In this document: positions 1 to 22,819 of the stretch, one piece after another | Position numbering within the stretch: the first letter of the stretch is position 1 | Layout: each line of letters begins with the position of its first letter | Assembly: GCA_018105865.1 (NCBI GenBank) | Contig: CM030865.1 | Coordinates: forward strand, 1,112,716 to 1,176,715 | Length of the DNA: 64,000 nt | Reading direction: 5' to 3' | From: Metaphire vulgaris | Lineage: Eukaryota; Annelida; Clitellata; Crassiclitellata; Megascolecidae | The notes under the pieces: model-generated | Seen by the model: only the letters and a program-made list of their open reading frames with translations | The model's database searches: none | What the model was told of the DNA's origin: nothing | Program-made: the position numbers and the translations under genes

Positions 1-6620
<6,620 letters not shown>

Positions 6621-6936
6621 GCGGTGAGCATTTGAACGTGGAGCCTAATATCCCTGATTGCGGACCTCTGTTTTACGCCTCTGTTTTTGCAGAAATTGGG
6701 CGAAAAAACCTTTGTATCGTTGTGGGAGCTTCATATTTGCACTGAATGAAGCCCAGTCGATGCCTTAAACGAAATCTGAACCGGCCTTTTGTTCATCTAT
6801 CATTCGTGCAATAATTACTATATTTAATTTTAGTTTATTTACCGATATACTGTAATTTGTTTCGTATTACAGTTCCTCCGTTATAATATTATGATGGATT
6901 ACCATAAGTAATGCGTTGAATTACGTCGGGATTTAC

Positions 6937-12077
<5,141 letters not shown>

Positions 12078-12188
12078 CTGCAATGTCAAAGTTTGAATGT
12101 ACAGAAATTGTCACGATATTTGCAAATATGGAAATCTAAACTCGGAATGAACTCAACTTTGAAACAGAAATTCGAATAGGCCTACAGA

Positions 12189-12382
12189 CAGGGATATTTT
12201 TACACCACTAACACCCTCCTCCAACACCCCCAATTTGAGACCGACGCCCCAAACACCCCTACCCCCAATTTCAGCTATGGGATGACCTTTTTCTGCTTTC
12301 TGCTTGTCAGACTTTTTAGCAGGGGACCCCAGAATTTACCGACATCTCCCCAAATTGATAATCCCCCCAACATGCCCTGCCA
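12189..12382. mobile_element. hAT-like MITE (CAGGG family) with 8-bp target duplication
   Basis: It starts CAGGGATATTTTTACACC and ends near ACATGCCCTG. CCTACAGA flanks it at 12181-12188 and 12383-12390, an exact 8-bp match. The orientation is opposite to the copy at 9841. The right terminus carries a few extra bases, so the exact end is uncertain. Confidence 0.8.
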
Positions 12383-14489
12383 CCTACAGACCCTAAATCC
12401 GGTGATTTTCTGTGGATGGGGGTGGGTGAGGGGGGTCCAAAAATTAAATTAACCCCTTAACAGATCGTTAAAAATTAACAAATCGACACTGACATTTTTT
12501 TGACAAAAATTAGATTGAAAAAGTTCTTGATGCACTTTTCTTGCTTTTTTCTGATGCATACTGGTTTAAACGAGAATGGTATTGGGATCTCATGAATGCC
12601 ACTTCAAAGAAGGCCAGCGACATTAGCAACCTGGTCAGCAAATGAAAAACGCCTCCAACAGGCCCCAGAAGGCCTATAATTCTCCCATGCCGGTGAGAAA
12701 GTTTTCTGTGGATAAGGAGGGGTATTAATTTGCCCCCTCCCAGCCAAAAACCTGGCGACGTGTCCATCCCCAAATTCATAATCCTAGAAATGGTCATGAG
12801 GGTATTTGGCGCCCGTGTGCAAGAAATGAGCTGGTCAGATCGTTAATAATTAATTAACAAATCGACATTTGATTGACACAAGATTGAAACTCACATGCAC
12901 TCTTCTTGCTTTTACTGATGCAAACTGGCAACGTGGGAGGTCTCATGCTGCCGTTCAAAGAAAAAGAAAGTTTTCCAATCATGACGCAACCTGGTCAGAA
13001 AAACAACCATTTGTTGTTGCCAATGATCTGACATAATTGTATTAATTTTAGGGTCCCAACACCCGGGGGCCATTTAGCCACAAGGACATGACTCAATAGG
13101 GGACATGTGGCCCCATGAGGACACGGGTTGTGTTTGAGCCGCCACTGCATATATATGTTTGCGCCTATATAATGGTCCAACCCTGTGCTAATCTAATACC
13201 GCGGTGTAGAATTTCTAATTGTAGAGACCGATTTATTTCACACAAACTGCAAATGTTTTACAGCAGTTACTGTATGTAGTCAACAGACCTGCAAGCAAGT
13301 ATGCATTTAAAACTACAGGTTTTGTTAATCAGAGAAAAAACTTCGAACATGACTTATAATATACACCAATAAACTTTAATTTTTGGATCTAGGCTTAAAA
13401 CACATCTCTTCCAATTGCCATTTCAGTACGCGTCTGACTTGCTGTTGATGGAAAAACTATTTTTTTTGTTTACCTGGTCTTAGTTGCGGATGGATTTGAA
13501 GCAGTGGCCTCCACCGGGGCCAGAGGGGCCCGTTCCCCCTATGCTTGCCTGGTCCCCAATAAACTGAGTATTTTCGGACCTATACCTAAAACACATCTCT
13601 TAAACAACAAATGGTTGGCCCCCATGATTAGTCTGTCTTGCTGTTTCCCTCTGACTGATCTCTGGAAAGACCTGGTCTTCCATTTTGCGGATGGATTTGA
13701 AGTACCGTCGATTGATACCCTTTGGTCTTATAACTGGTGCTATAGAAGTGCATAATAATTTTCATTATTACCCAACTTCGTCCAATGCCTCGACATACAA
13801 GCGCCAATGAACGGTATTCCAACACGATTACGTTAAGCCTGATGCAACTTTAACTTCTAGACCTACTAGAAACTTTATAATAATATACCTTTAATAACTA
13901 TCAAATATAACCCAACTGGCTTCAATTATTTAATTAATCGATATTCGTAAAATAGCGATTGCTCTAAGACAGACAAGGCCTAGGCCCATACATAGTTAAT
14001 GCGATCTTTAACTCGTCTAAGTTTCCTTGATAATAGGCCTATTAAAATCCTTGAATACAGCCTGTTATTTGTAAAAATATGAATAGCGTTTACAGGACAC
14101 AATGCGCTGTCATCTAGGCTGTTCTCGATAACGTTTAATTTATTGGTCATTTTCTGTACTTTGATCCACATTAAAACTTCATTGCCTCTGTGATTTGTAA
14201 TAGGATATTAGAGGCAGGACGTTACAGAGAACTTATCACTCGAATGAAGAATTACGCAACGTCTTCTTATCAATAAGTAAAGATCTTGAGGGTCCGATAT
14301 CAACACGAAATGTAAATGACAACAAGGAACCCGCTATAAATCACCGGCCCTTGTAAACCAAGCGGAAGACAGTAGGAGGATAGAAGAGCCAGCACTTAGG
14401 CCTAACCAGAAGCAGCCCCACAGGTGTCTGCCTTTCTATTGAATTCCTCGGCCCCCTACTGGCTAATGGTGTAATAGTATAACTCATTT

Positions 14490-14861
14490 CAGTGTTTAAT
14501 CCAGACTCCAGACCTTTGGGGCAGGGCTATTTCTAGGATTATCAATTTGTGGGGGGGGGGGTGCCGGTCAATTCTAGGGGTCCCCTTCTAACAAAGTCTG
14601 ACAAGCAAAAAAGGTCATCCTATAGCTGAGATTGGGGTTGGGGGGTTGGGACCGTTGGGTAAGGGTGTCGGTCTCAAATTGGGGGAGTTGGGTGAGGAGG
14701 GCTGTTAGGGGTGCAAAATATCTCCGCTTTGGGGGAAGGGGGACTTGACTTGGCAGGAAGGGAAGACACAGTTCAATGAAAAAATGTGTCACTGCTGAAA
14801 TTTGGGCAGATTTTGAGGTGGGGAGGGGAACCTGCCCCAAACAGGCTTAGATAAAACACTG
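14490..14861. mobile_element. MITE with CAGTGTTTAATCCAG / ATAAAACACTG ends, interrupted by a second MITE
   Basis: The outer ends are imperfect inverted repeats. The interior (pyrimidine/purine-biased, with GACTTGACTTGG-like text) matches the element at 17977-18135. It is split by the hAT-like MITE at 14522-14726, so this element is older than that insertion. Confidence 0.75.
14522..14726. mobile_element. hAT-like MITE nested in another MITE, 8-bp target duplication
   Basis: The inner element (CAGGGCTATTTCTAGGATTA to AAAATATCTCCG) is flanked by CTTTGGGG at 14514-14521 and 14727-14734. Removing it and one duplicate restores a continuous outer element like the one at 17977. Confidence 0.85.
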
Positions 14862-15693
14862 ACTTATTTACTATCCGGACTTTCAGCATCACGTGACATG
14901 ACTTTGCCTAAGTGCTAGTAGCCTACCAGGATGTTTTAGTGAGCAGGAGGGCGTTTCATTGAACCTGTCATTAATTTTCGCCCACACATTTTCGGTCTAC
15001 TGTGCAGTGTTTATTCTAGCCACCTTGACATGGGAGGGGGAGTTTGAAATGTTTGGGGGACAAGATTTGTCTCTCCACGGTTTGGGGGGATTTCCATCTC
15101 CCAACCCAACATATACAAATTTTGGGAATTTTAAAACATTGAGGGAATCCCCAAAAAAACAGGCCTAGAATAAATGCTGTCTACTGTGGAATCAGACAGT
15201 CAAGAAGTGGGGAGGGTGACTAAATTTTCAAACCCTACTGGCAAACACAACTATTGTTCACATTCAAAAATACCTCGCTGAATGCGATTCTTTCAACCGG
15301 GGGTTCAACCCCAACAGGTCAGCTCCCCGCAACAGGGGTCGGAAATATTATCTACCCTACCCGCAGCTCTTCTTTGATAATCTATCACTTTACACAACAG
15401 CTGAGTTTCAATTTGCCTGCATCCGCCCCCCACCGACACCCCGCCCTGTCCTTACCCCTTCACGTGACTTTGTAAATCCACCCTTAAATTATCGTAAATG
15501 CGCCTAAACTTTTGAAAACAATGATAACCGAAAGAAGAATGGATGGAAAGACCTTAGCGTTGCCACAGGAGGGGCGTGAGGGTCCGGACCCCCCACCCCC
15601 ATTTGGACTGGTCGTGAGAATTGCACAAAACCCTTGTTTTTGTTGGTATACTATATACTTCGTGGAATGTAGGGGGTGAGAGAGGGTAGTTAG

Positions 15694-15875
15694 CAGGGTT
15701 ATTTCTAGGATTATAAATTGGGGGTGTCGGTACATTTTGGAGGTCCATCATTGCCGAAAAAGCCTGACAGGCAACAAAAAAGGGTCAGCACAGGCTCAGA
15801 TTGGGGTTGTTGGAGGTGGGTGGAGGTGTCGGTCTCAAATTGTGGAGTGTTAGAAGGGGTGTAAAAATATCCCTG
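15694..15875. mobile_element. hAT-like MITE (CAGGG family) with near-perfect 8-bp target duplication
   Basis: CAGGGTTATTTCTAGGATTA at the left and AAAAATATCCCTG at the right. The flanks are GTAGTTAG (15686-15693) and GTAGGTAG (15876-15883), 7 of 8 identical. Confidence 0.82.
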
Positions 15876-16002
15876 GTAGGTAGTACATGAGATTGAAGAG
15901 AATGCAAGAAATTTTAAAGCACAACAGGATGGGATGTCCAAAAATGTCCAAGTGCCCCCCCCACATTCCGGAATCCTAGCTATGCCAATGTGGATAAGAC
16001 TA

Positions 16003-16162
<160 letters not shown>

Positions 16163-16806
16163 CGTACACGGGCATGAAGAATATGAAATGTATTACAACA
16201 AATGAAGAAACTTGTTCGAAATTACTTTTGAACAAATCTTAGATTATTAAATCAAAGGTTAAGTAATAAGTAAATAGGTAGCGTAATCTATTTAAATAAC
16301 AGTCACATACGAATTTCATATTGAAATGAAAAATTCAGAAGCCAAAGTTTAAGATTAAAAACTCTTATTAAAGGTTCACAATTCAACATCAATTCTACAT
16401 AAATTATTTAACCTTAAAAGGAGAAAAATAATATTTCCATGAACCACAAAGTTCGTTGCAATAAACTGATACAGTACTGTATAATGGTTTGGTTTATGTA
16501 GAGCCTTTAGATGCGTACAAATACTGCTTTAAGCACAATGCCACCAAGCAAACGACTATTAGAATCCAGTAGAATCCAGTAGAAAAAACCCAGGACTTTA
16601 AATTCTCAAAGCAGCCGTAGGCTATTAGCAGCAAAGCAAGACTACAAGTTACAAGACAAGCAATTCACTAAATCATGAAGCTTCATTAAAAATATTTAAA
16701 TACATCGAAACTAAAATCATTACGTCAAAATCTAGAAAGTACAAATGTCTCAGATAAGTGACTTGGAACGAGTATCCAAATGGCAATGACTGTACGTCAC
16801 GAGCAT

Positions 16807-17337
16807 CTAAGACTCCTGCGCAAAGTAGACAACTGGATCATCCTTTGTCTTTGGATATTGTACTCCGTGTACAACTGGACCATCGCTGAAGTGTTTGTAG
16901 ATCCGAACGTGAAGATAGTCATCTTTCCCAAGATGAATCTATCATTGAGTATCAAATTAAATATAATAAATAATGAATTAATTACTTCTCTAGGTTCTTA
17001 GTTAGGCTCCGTTCTCTCAAAAGCCAATATCGCATAAATTAATCTAGGACAAATTTGTTCTTGAGCAAAGCATAGTAAATGGAATTTCAAAGAGAACATT
17101 TTAGTCAACTTAGAAGCTGACAAATCATCTTGAACTTTGACCCTCTAGATTAGGAATGACCTGCAAGTGTCCTCAAAGGTAATTTCTATAGTAATTAAGT
17201 CAGAGGCAATAAACAACATCAAAAGTAACAATCATGAATATATATATATATATATATATACATATATATATACATATACATACATACATACATACATACA
17301 TACATACATACATACATACATACATACATACATACAT

Positions 17338-17369
<32 letters not shown>

Positions 17370-18549
17370 TTTTCCAGAGATGTATGCCAGAAATTCTGAA
17401 ATGCAGCGTGATTGGACAAATAATCAAAATGCTTAGTTACATATTTTTATAATCATCTGGTTGGACGTCACTAGTATGCCAGGGGGAGGAACTTATGCCT
17501 GTGTTATTTATATCTTAAACTGCTACTGTAATGCCTATTAGCATTTATGGCTGAAGAGTGAAGATGATCAGAACACGATAGCCAGGAAACCCTGTCACAG
17601 GGTAGGAAAACCAGCCAAGCCTTACTGTCATGCTCTGACTGGCAAACTGACAAACCAGCCAGTAATAACAATTTCAAAAGTTGAGTATTATATAGCTGCT
17701 TCTAAAAACATGTGCAGATATTTAAAAAATTTGTATAAACCTTGACAAAGTAGTTAACTCCAGCAACAATTTGGGAAGCCACAGACAGGGCCACGAACGC
17801 CTCAAACTTCCTATTTAGTCTGCTTTCGAGGGCTTCCCTCACCTGAAACAAAATTAGTGAAATATTTCCAGTCATTTCAACAATATATTCTACCACCAAA
17901 GTACCATTGCCCAGAACGTGTACAACACATTCCACACAATGCCTCTGCGTGGTAAATAATAAGAGGTGGTTTATTGCAATGTTTTATCCAGACTCCAGGC
18001 ATTGGAGGGGGAATTGACTTGGTTGGAGGGGAAGGGACACAGTCCAGTGTAAAAATTTGTCAGTGCTGGTTTTGGGGGATTTTTGCGGTATGAGGGGGAT
18101 TTTATCTCTCCTCTAACAGGTCTGGATAAACACTGGCTTTATGAGTCCTTTATTACATTACATTGATTACATTGTAAATGATGAAATATTGGCCATAATA
18201 ATCGAATGCACATATAGCATATGTGCTGTACATATATGCAAATAATTCAAATCCTATTGAACCACTCTGAATCCTGTTATTATCGTTATTAATAGCACTG
18301 TTTCACAAATTCAGTCACTCTGAGCCCATGCATGCCGTACCCCTTATCTTTTCCTCCAATATCTGAATTCGACCAAATCTGGGCGGCCACTAGTCTGCTA
18401 TGCGTAGACCTCCTGTCTCGTGACCAGACCACTATAATCAGGCGCTACATAAATTGATAATAACGGGTGAAAAAACGTACCGCATCGCAAACGGCCTGGA
18501 CCTCAGCGTCGGCTGGTTTCGCTGCACCCGTTCCACCACACAGCGGCAT
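16807..18549 (-). CDS. CSTB: Stefin-type cystatin (cystatin B-like cysteine protease inhibitor)
   Basis: Three minus-strand exons: 18549-18481, 17842-17741, 16938-16807, all joined in phase 0 at GT-AG introns, giving 100 residues. That is the usual stefin length (about 98), with no signal peptide, so it should be cytosolic. The N-terminus MPLCGG carries the glycine that enters the protease active-site cleft. The central QIVAGVNYF is the QxVxG inhibitory loop. Exon 3 (IHLGKDDYLHVRIY) continues the typical beta strands, and the end DPVVYFAQES matches the stefin C-terminus. Stefins block papain-family enzymes such as cathepsins B, H and L. The three-exon layout matches vertebrate stefin genes. 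I see nothing broken in it. Confidence 0.95.
17238..17370. repeat. TA / CATA / CA compound microsatellite in cystatin intron 2
   Basis: A TA run, then about 20 CATA units, then CA. The Tyr-Ile-His and Cys-Val-Met ORFs over it are artefacts. Confidence 0.95.
17977..18135. mobile_element. MITE related to the outer element at 14490
   Basis: Ends CAATGTTTTATCCAGACTCC and GTCTGGATAAACACTG form inverted repeats. It lies in cystatin intron 1. The possible flanking duplication is too weak to call. Confidence 0.7.
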
Positions 18550-18924
18550 TTTCTCCTCCTCTATCGATCGGTAGACCTTCAACGGGATGTCTTTCCTCTC
18601 GCTTTTCGTCTTAACCCTCTCGACGGAGAAGCGATGTAAAGAACGGGACTTTATATTAGCACAGGTCTACCGGATGTAAGACCAAGCAACAACAACAACA
18701 CATTATTACCAGTCACGAGACGTCCAGTCAGAATCACGCAAATCGTCACCTGTCAATCAACCGATCGATTTCTCAAGGGGATGCTACGCAAAATTCATTT
18801 AGTTACCGTTTAATTCGCCAGAGTTATGCCTCTGTAGTTGAGGAACACGGGGAGACCCTATTCTGGCTGGGACCTGCACAGAACCGTTGAGAATTTTCTG
18901 GGTGGGATGGGTGGGGACAGTAAG

Positions 18925-19096
18925 CAGTGGCGGCTCCACCGGGGGCAGGGGGGCCCGTGCCCCTATTGAGTGCCTGCCCCCCAGTTGGGACTCTATGCTT
19001 AATGCTACATACATTAAACAACAGATGGTTGGCCCCCATGATTAGAAGTTGCCACCCCAACGGACCCCCACTTGCCAAATCCTAGAGCCGCCACTG
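18925..19096. mobile_element. hAT-like MITE (CAGTGGCGGCTC family), perfect 8-bp target duplication
   Basis: Terminal inverted repeats CAGTGGCGGCTC and GAGCCGCCACTG. ACAGTAAG flanks it at 18917-18924 and 19097-19104. A second copy with its own duplication is at 53196, and a truncated one near 13502. Confidence 0.9.
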
Positions 19097-19928
19097 ACAG
19101 TAAGTAGCTAAGCAAGAGAGAAGACAACGCGTGATAGTTTGGGCCAAATAATATTACGTGCCTAATTTGATATTCCAATAGCCATAGCCGAGTATGCATG
19201 GTGTTACTCCAATTACAGTGTATGTCTCACACTTAGTAAATCAAACTGATAGCATCTGCAGTCATTGCATTTAACAGCTCTGGAGGAAAAACACCGAAAG
19301 CAAGGCATTTGTTTTGTTGAATTTATGCAGTGATATCAGAATTTCAAATTAATATAATCATTTATAAAGTATAGGATGTAAAGTATAGGATATAAAGTAT
19401 AGTATGTAGGCATACAAATTGAATAAATTTTCCCAAAACAGGTAGGCTATAAATATCAATTGTAACTCTGCAGCCGTATAATGCATGCATGACATTCTAT
19501 ACTGACAGGCTTCATTATTTGTAGTCTCAAAGATGTTTAGTGGACTAGTGGAAAATTATCCCATTGCACCAGAGACCGTTGCAATTTTAAAAATTCCTCT
19601 TTGTATAATATGACATTAAATATGTTAAGAAAAATATGCATGCTATATATTCTTCTCATGGTTCTATACGTGTGGCAATATTACATATCTTAGCAAATGA
19701 CAATCACACCCCCACCTGCCAAATCCTGGAGCCGCCAGTGTATATTAGTTGGCATTGTATTTAAAAGACTGCAATAATAACAACAACAATATTAATAATA
19801 ATGCAAACACATTTAAAAGATGTTCCATTTTATTTATAGTCACCATCTTTATTATTATAATATATTAATCTATTTAAACACAAATAATAATGAACACTAC
19901 AAACCAGTGTTAGCTGGAGATGCAGAGG

Positions 19929-20007
19929 TTAACCCCTTAACCGTGTATTTAACTGTAACTCAATGTAAAATGGGTGGATATATCCGGGATCCCAGTTAAG
20001 GGGTTAA
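19929..20007. mobile_element. TTAA-flanked palindromic MITE (piggyBac-like)
   Basis: TTAACCCCTTAAC at the left and GTTAAGGGGTTAA at the right, 79 bp. Internal GGATATATCC is shared with copies at 29928, 32448, 42089 and 45016. TTAA plus CCC-starting ends is the piggyBac signature. Confidence 0.85.
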
Positions 20008-20249
20008 AGTCATTTTTGGCAACAAAAATTGGTTTCTATGTAATTTTACCTGTCATGTAACACTTATGTCTGTAAATAGTCCCTCTCCCCACAAACACAC
20101 AGTTTCTAGGTAAACTCTTTGTGTAAATGTCAGGAAATAATGGTTTTGATTCGAATCTATCCAAAATAATGTTATGATTTAGTAAATAAATACATGATTG
20201 AATGTCATCTTAACTCACACAGACCATGAACATGCAGGTCAATTGTGAA

Positions 20250-21761
20250 TTATAACACAGTGATGTTACTACAGCGTGGGTTTTCTCCGGCGTTCTGTAA
20301 AATTCTTATGTCTATGGGTCGACCGATGTCCCGCTCGTCGAAAACCTGACCGACGTGGTCATATCCGTAGCGCTGCACCGGGAACGGATGCGAGTTCGGC
20401 CACCGGTCGCACGACACGCTGTCCGAACAGTACGCGTGCTCCTGAACCTTCGGCCAGATGACCTTGTTGAGGAAGTTCATGTCCTCCAGGTATTCGGATG
20501 AGGTGCCCCTCATCAGGTCGATCCATGACCGCCGGAGTATGTTGCGCAGCTCCCTGGCCTTTCCGCCCCAGAGCCCGCCCGAAACTGCGTAACTCGCATG
20601 GCTCGGGTGGTCGCGGATGCTGTGGAACGGCCGTCCGGACTCGATCCACGCCGTGACGGCGGCGGCGTCGCGTTCGGTGAGTCGCGAGTCGGAGTCGCGG
20701 ATGACGAAGTAGTCGACGGACGGGTCGTCGGCGACCAGGAACCGCCACATCATCGGCGGGATGAAATCCTGCTCCGGTACCACGTACTGGATGTCGACCC
20801 CGAGTCCCTTGAGGCTGGTAATGATGGCCGGAGGAACCCGACCGAAACGGGTCACGGACAGAGGAGATTCCATATACACGCGCAGTTTCCACCCGGGAAA
20901 ATTTTCCTTCACGAGTTGAGCGTTTCTGATTATCCCGATAGTGTATCTTGGATCCGAGCCATAAAGGGACATTGATACGATCATAACTTGACCACCACCA
21001 GGGAGATCCATACCTGGTGGTACCTTATCTGCCGAAATGAATTCGCTGTCAAGGCTCTTATTATGCGCAGTTTCAGAAGCCTTTATTGGCAAAGCAACGT
21101 TCAGATTATTCTGGAAACCAGCGAAATCGTTCCTGTCAATATCTCTTTCAATGTTGCCACTGACTTCAGCGAACGTTTCCAAAAAGTTTCTTGCGCTTTT
21201 ACGCACTTCAACTCCCTGCACAAATTCGCCAAAACTTTCTGTGAGATTTTCAATTTTAAACCCGCCTGATTCGACACGCACAGAAATGTTTCCATTGTTA
21301 TTTTGCAACGGTTCGTGCAAAATGTTATCAAAATTTGACTTGTTACGATCAACATGATTATCATTGTGGTAACTGTGCAGAGGTTCAGAATTAGAAAAAA
21401 TTTGATTAAGGCCTTCAGCAGCATTGCCAGCATGTTCAACATTTGAAGGATAAGACTTTAAAAATGTATTATCTTTCCACCTGTTATTCAAAATCGGTTC
21501 AGCAGCTTCAATCTCTGCTTGCAAAATTCCATGCTGGACTCTCCTGTGAGTTGAGTTCGTAGGAAATGAAGATCGAGTTGTCTCCATAATTTGGCCTTCA
21601 TCTTCATTGATGGTTTTCGCTTCTTTATAATGATCGTTGTTAACCACTGCGTCATTTGGTGAAGAACTCCACAACTGCACGACTGAAGTGAGAATTCCAA
21701 TGAAACTGAGAATCAAAATGCAGAAACCAACCGTCTTCCACTTTCTTCTCTTCACACCCAT
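20250..21761 (-). CDS. Type II membrane glycosyltransferase-like protein, intronless
   Basis: A single 503-residue reading frame from ATG to stop. Residues about 11-31 form a signal-anchor helix behind a basic start (MGVKRRKWK), as in Golgi glycosyltransferases. A poorly conserved, Asn-rich stem follows to about residue 250, with several N-glycosylation sequons. The catalytic-looking part runs from about 258 to the end: IVSMSLYGSDPRY, then MMWRFLVADDPSVDYFVIRDSDSR, whose RDSDSR resembles a GT-A DxD metal site, and RPFHSIRDHPSHA with GGLWGGK. I recall this pattern from uncharacterised glycosyltransferase-like proteins of bacteria and marine invertebrates, but the donor and acceptor sugars are unknown. 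GC-rich codon use in the catalytic half contrasts with the AT-rich stem. The lack of introns beside intron-rich neighbours could reflect retroposition or transfer. Confidence 0.85.
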   Translation of the reverse strand: MGVKRRKWKTVGFCILILSFIGILTSVVQLWSSSPNDAVVNNDHYKEAKTINEDEGQIMETTRSSFPTNSTHRRVQHGILQAEIEAAEPILNNRWKDNTFLKSYPSNVEHAGNAAEGLNQIFSNSEPLHSYHNDNHVDRNKSNFDNILHEPLQNNNGNISVRVESGGFKIENLTESFGEFVQGVEVRKSARNFLETFAEVSGNIERDIDRNDFAGFQNNLNVALPIKASETAHNKSLDSEFISADKVPPGMDLPGGGQVMIVSMSLYGSDPRYTIGIIRNAQLVKENFPGWKLRVYMESPLSVTRFGRVPPAIITSLKGLGVDIQYVVPEQDFIPPMMWRFLVADDPSVDYFVIRDSDSRLTERDAAAVTAWIESGRPFHSIRDHPSHASYAVSGGLWGGKARELRNILRRSWIDLMRGTSSEYLEDMNFLNKVIWPKVQEHAYCSDSVSCDRWPNSHPFPVQRYGYDHVGQVFDERDIGRPIDIRILQNAGENPRCSNITVL

Positions 21762-21976
21762 CTCAAACAGCTCACTTTTTAGCAGACCATTGAAGCTTGT
21801 CGAACATCTCCTTCTGAGTCTACAGATTCAGGCTGCATGTAAAACCAAAATATACAACGTTCCATAAGATTTATAATCCAGTGGTCTAGTGGCCATAAAA
21901 TCAGATCATACAAAAATACTACATGCAGGCTGTCTACAAATTCTTACATCAAACTGAAGGCCAAAGACATAAGTGG

Positions 21977-22449
21977 GGTAAAACCGTGGGATGCCACCTG
22001 AACCCCTTCCAGGCGGTTTATATTAAAATTACTTATACCGTTGGAAAGGCCTTGAAGAGTAGTATCTAACGGTATACATATAAAGTTATTTCGTCCTGTT
22101 ATAGATCGAATTCAAACACCATATTCAGCCACTATCTTTAGCAGCCATTGCTACAATGATATCAATCGCTATTGCAAACAAAGGCCTTCACCTTCTGCAT
22201 TTAAAACGCCTCATCCATGACAACCCTCGTTATTACATAATGCTAATAATGCACAGGATTTGTGCAGATTCAACCCTTTTATTCTGCACAGGGGCCCGGA
22301 ATTTCTCTCGGAAGGCCTGTCGACGAGTAGTATCCTAGGACATAAAAACGTATTTAGGGGTAGGGGTACCCCTAGGGGTAGCCCTAGGTTTAAATAATTT
22401 TAATATAAACCGTCTGGAAGGGGTTCAGGTGGCGTCCCACGGTTTTACC
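21977..22449. mobile_element. 473-bp inverted-repeat element with 8-9 bp target duplication
   Basis: Long terminal inverted repeats of about 55 bp (GGTAAAACCGTGGGATGCC at the left and its near complement ending GGTTTTACC at the right). ATAAGTGG flanks it at 21969-21976 and 22451-22458. Adding one more base makes the repeat 9 bp with one mismatch, so hAT-like or Mutator-like are both possible. No coding capacity is recognisable. Confidence 0.82.
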
Positions 22450-22819
22450 TATAAGTGGCATCAGATCTTGAAAATGCACTCATAAATAAGCACAAAAATA
22501 TACGGCAACGTAGCGTTACAATACTCAATCACAAAATCACTGAACTTTGCATCAATAAAACAGAGTAAAATAACAATACATTACCCTGAAGAAACTGTTG
22601 ACTTAACATCGACTTACAATACACTTAAAATGTAATAGAATGAATTAAAAGAACGATTAACATTCTTATTTTAATAGTTTAGTTCCAATAATGTTTTTTA
22701 ATTTAAATGGTTCGACTAAATTACGAAAATAATGGGAAGTAAGAAAGTCGCTGGATTTTAAAGAAATAATGCCAGAAAATTGAAAACAAGTAAGATCCTA
22801 AAATAAAATACAACTGACA

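Larger units (their letters stand above)
18550..20249. other. Intergenic region between cystatin and glycosyltransferase genes
   Basis: It contains the hAT-like MITE at 18925-19096 and a TTAA MITE at 19929-20007. A second piece of the CAGTGGCGGCTC-family end (CCAAATCCTGGAGCCGCCAGTG) lies near 19720-19740. No exon with recognisable homology was seen. Confidence 0.6.

Noticed and set aside
6630..6700. Tetraspanin last exon with a basic tail ending in QGY
   Set aside because: A phase-compatible acceptor exists on the minus strand, but there is no conserved residue to support it, and TM4 would still be incomplete.
20276..20975. Plus-strand and alternate minus-strand ORFs over the glycosyltransferase
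   Set aside because: Shadows of the 503-residue frame in GC-rich sequence, with no motifs.
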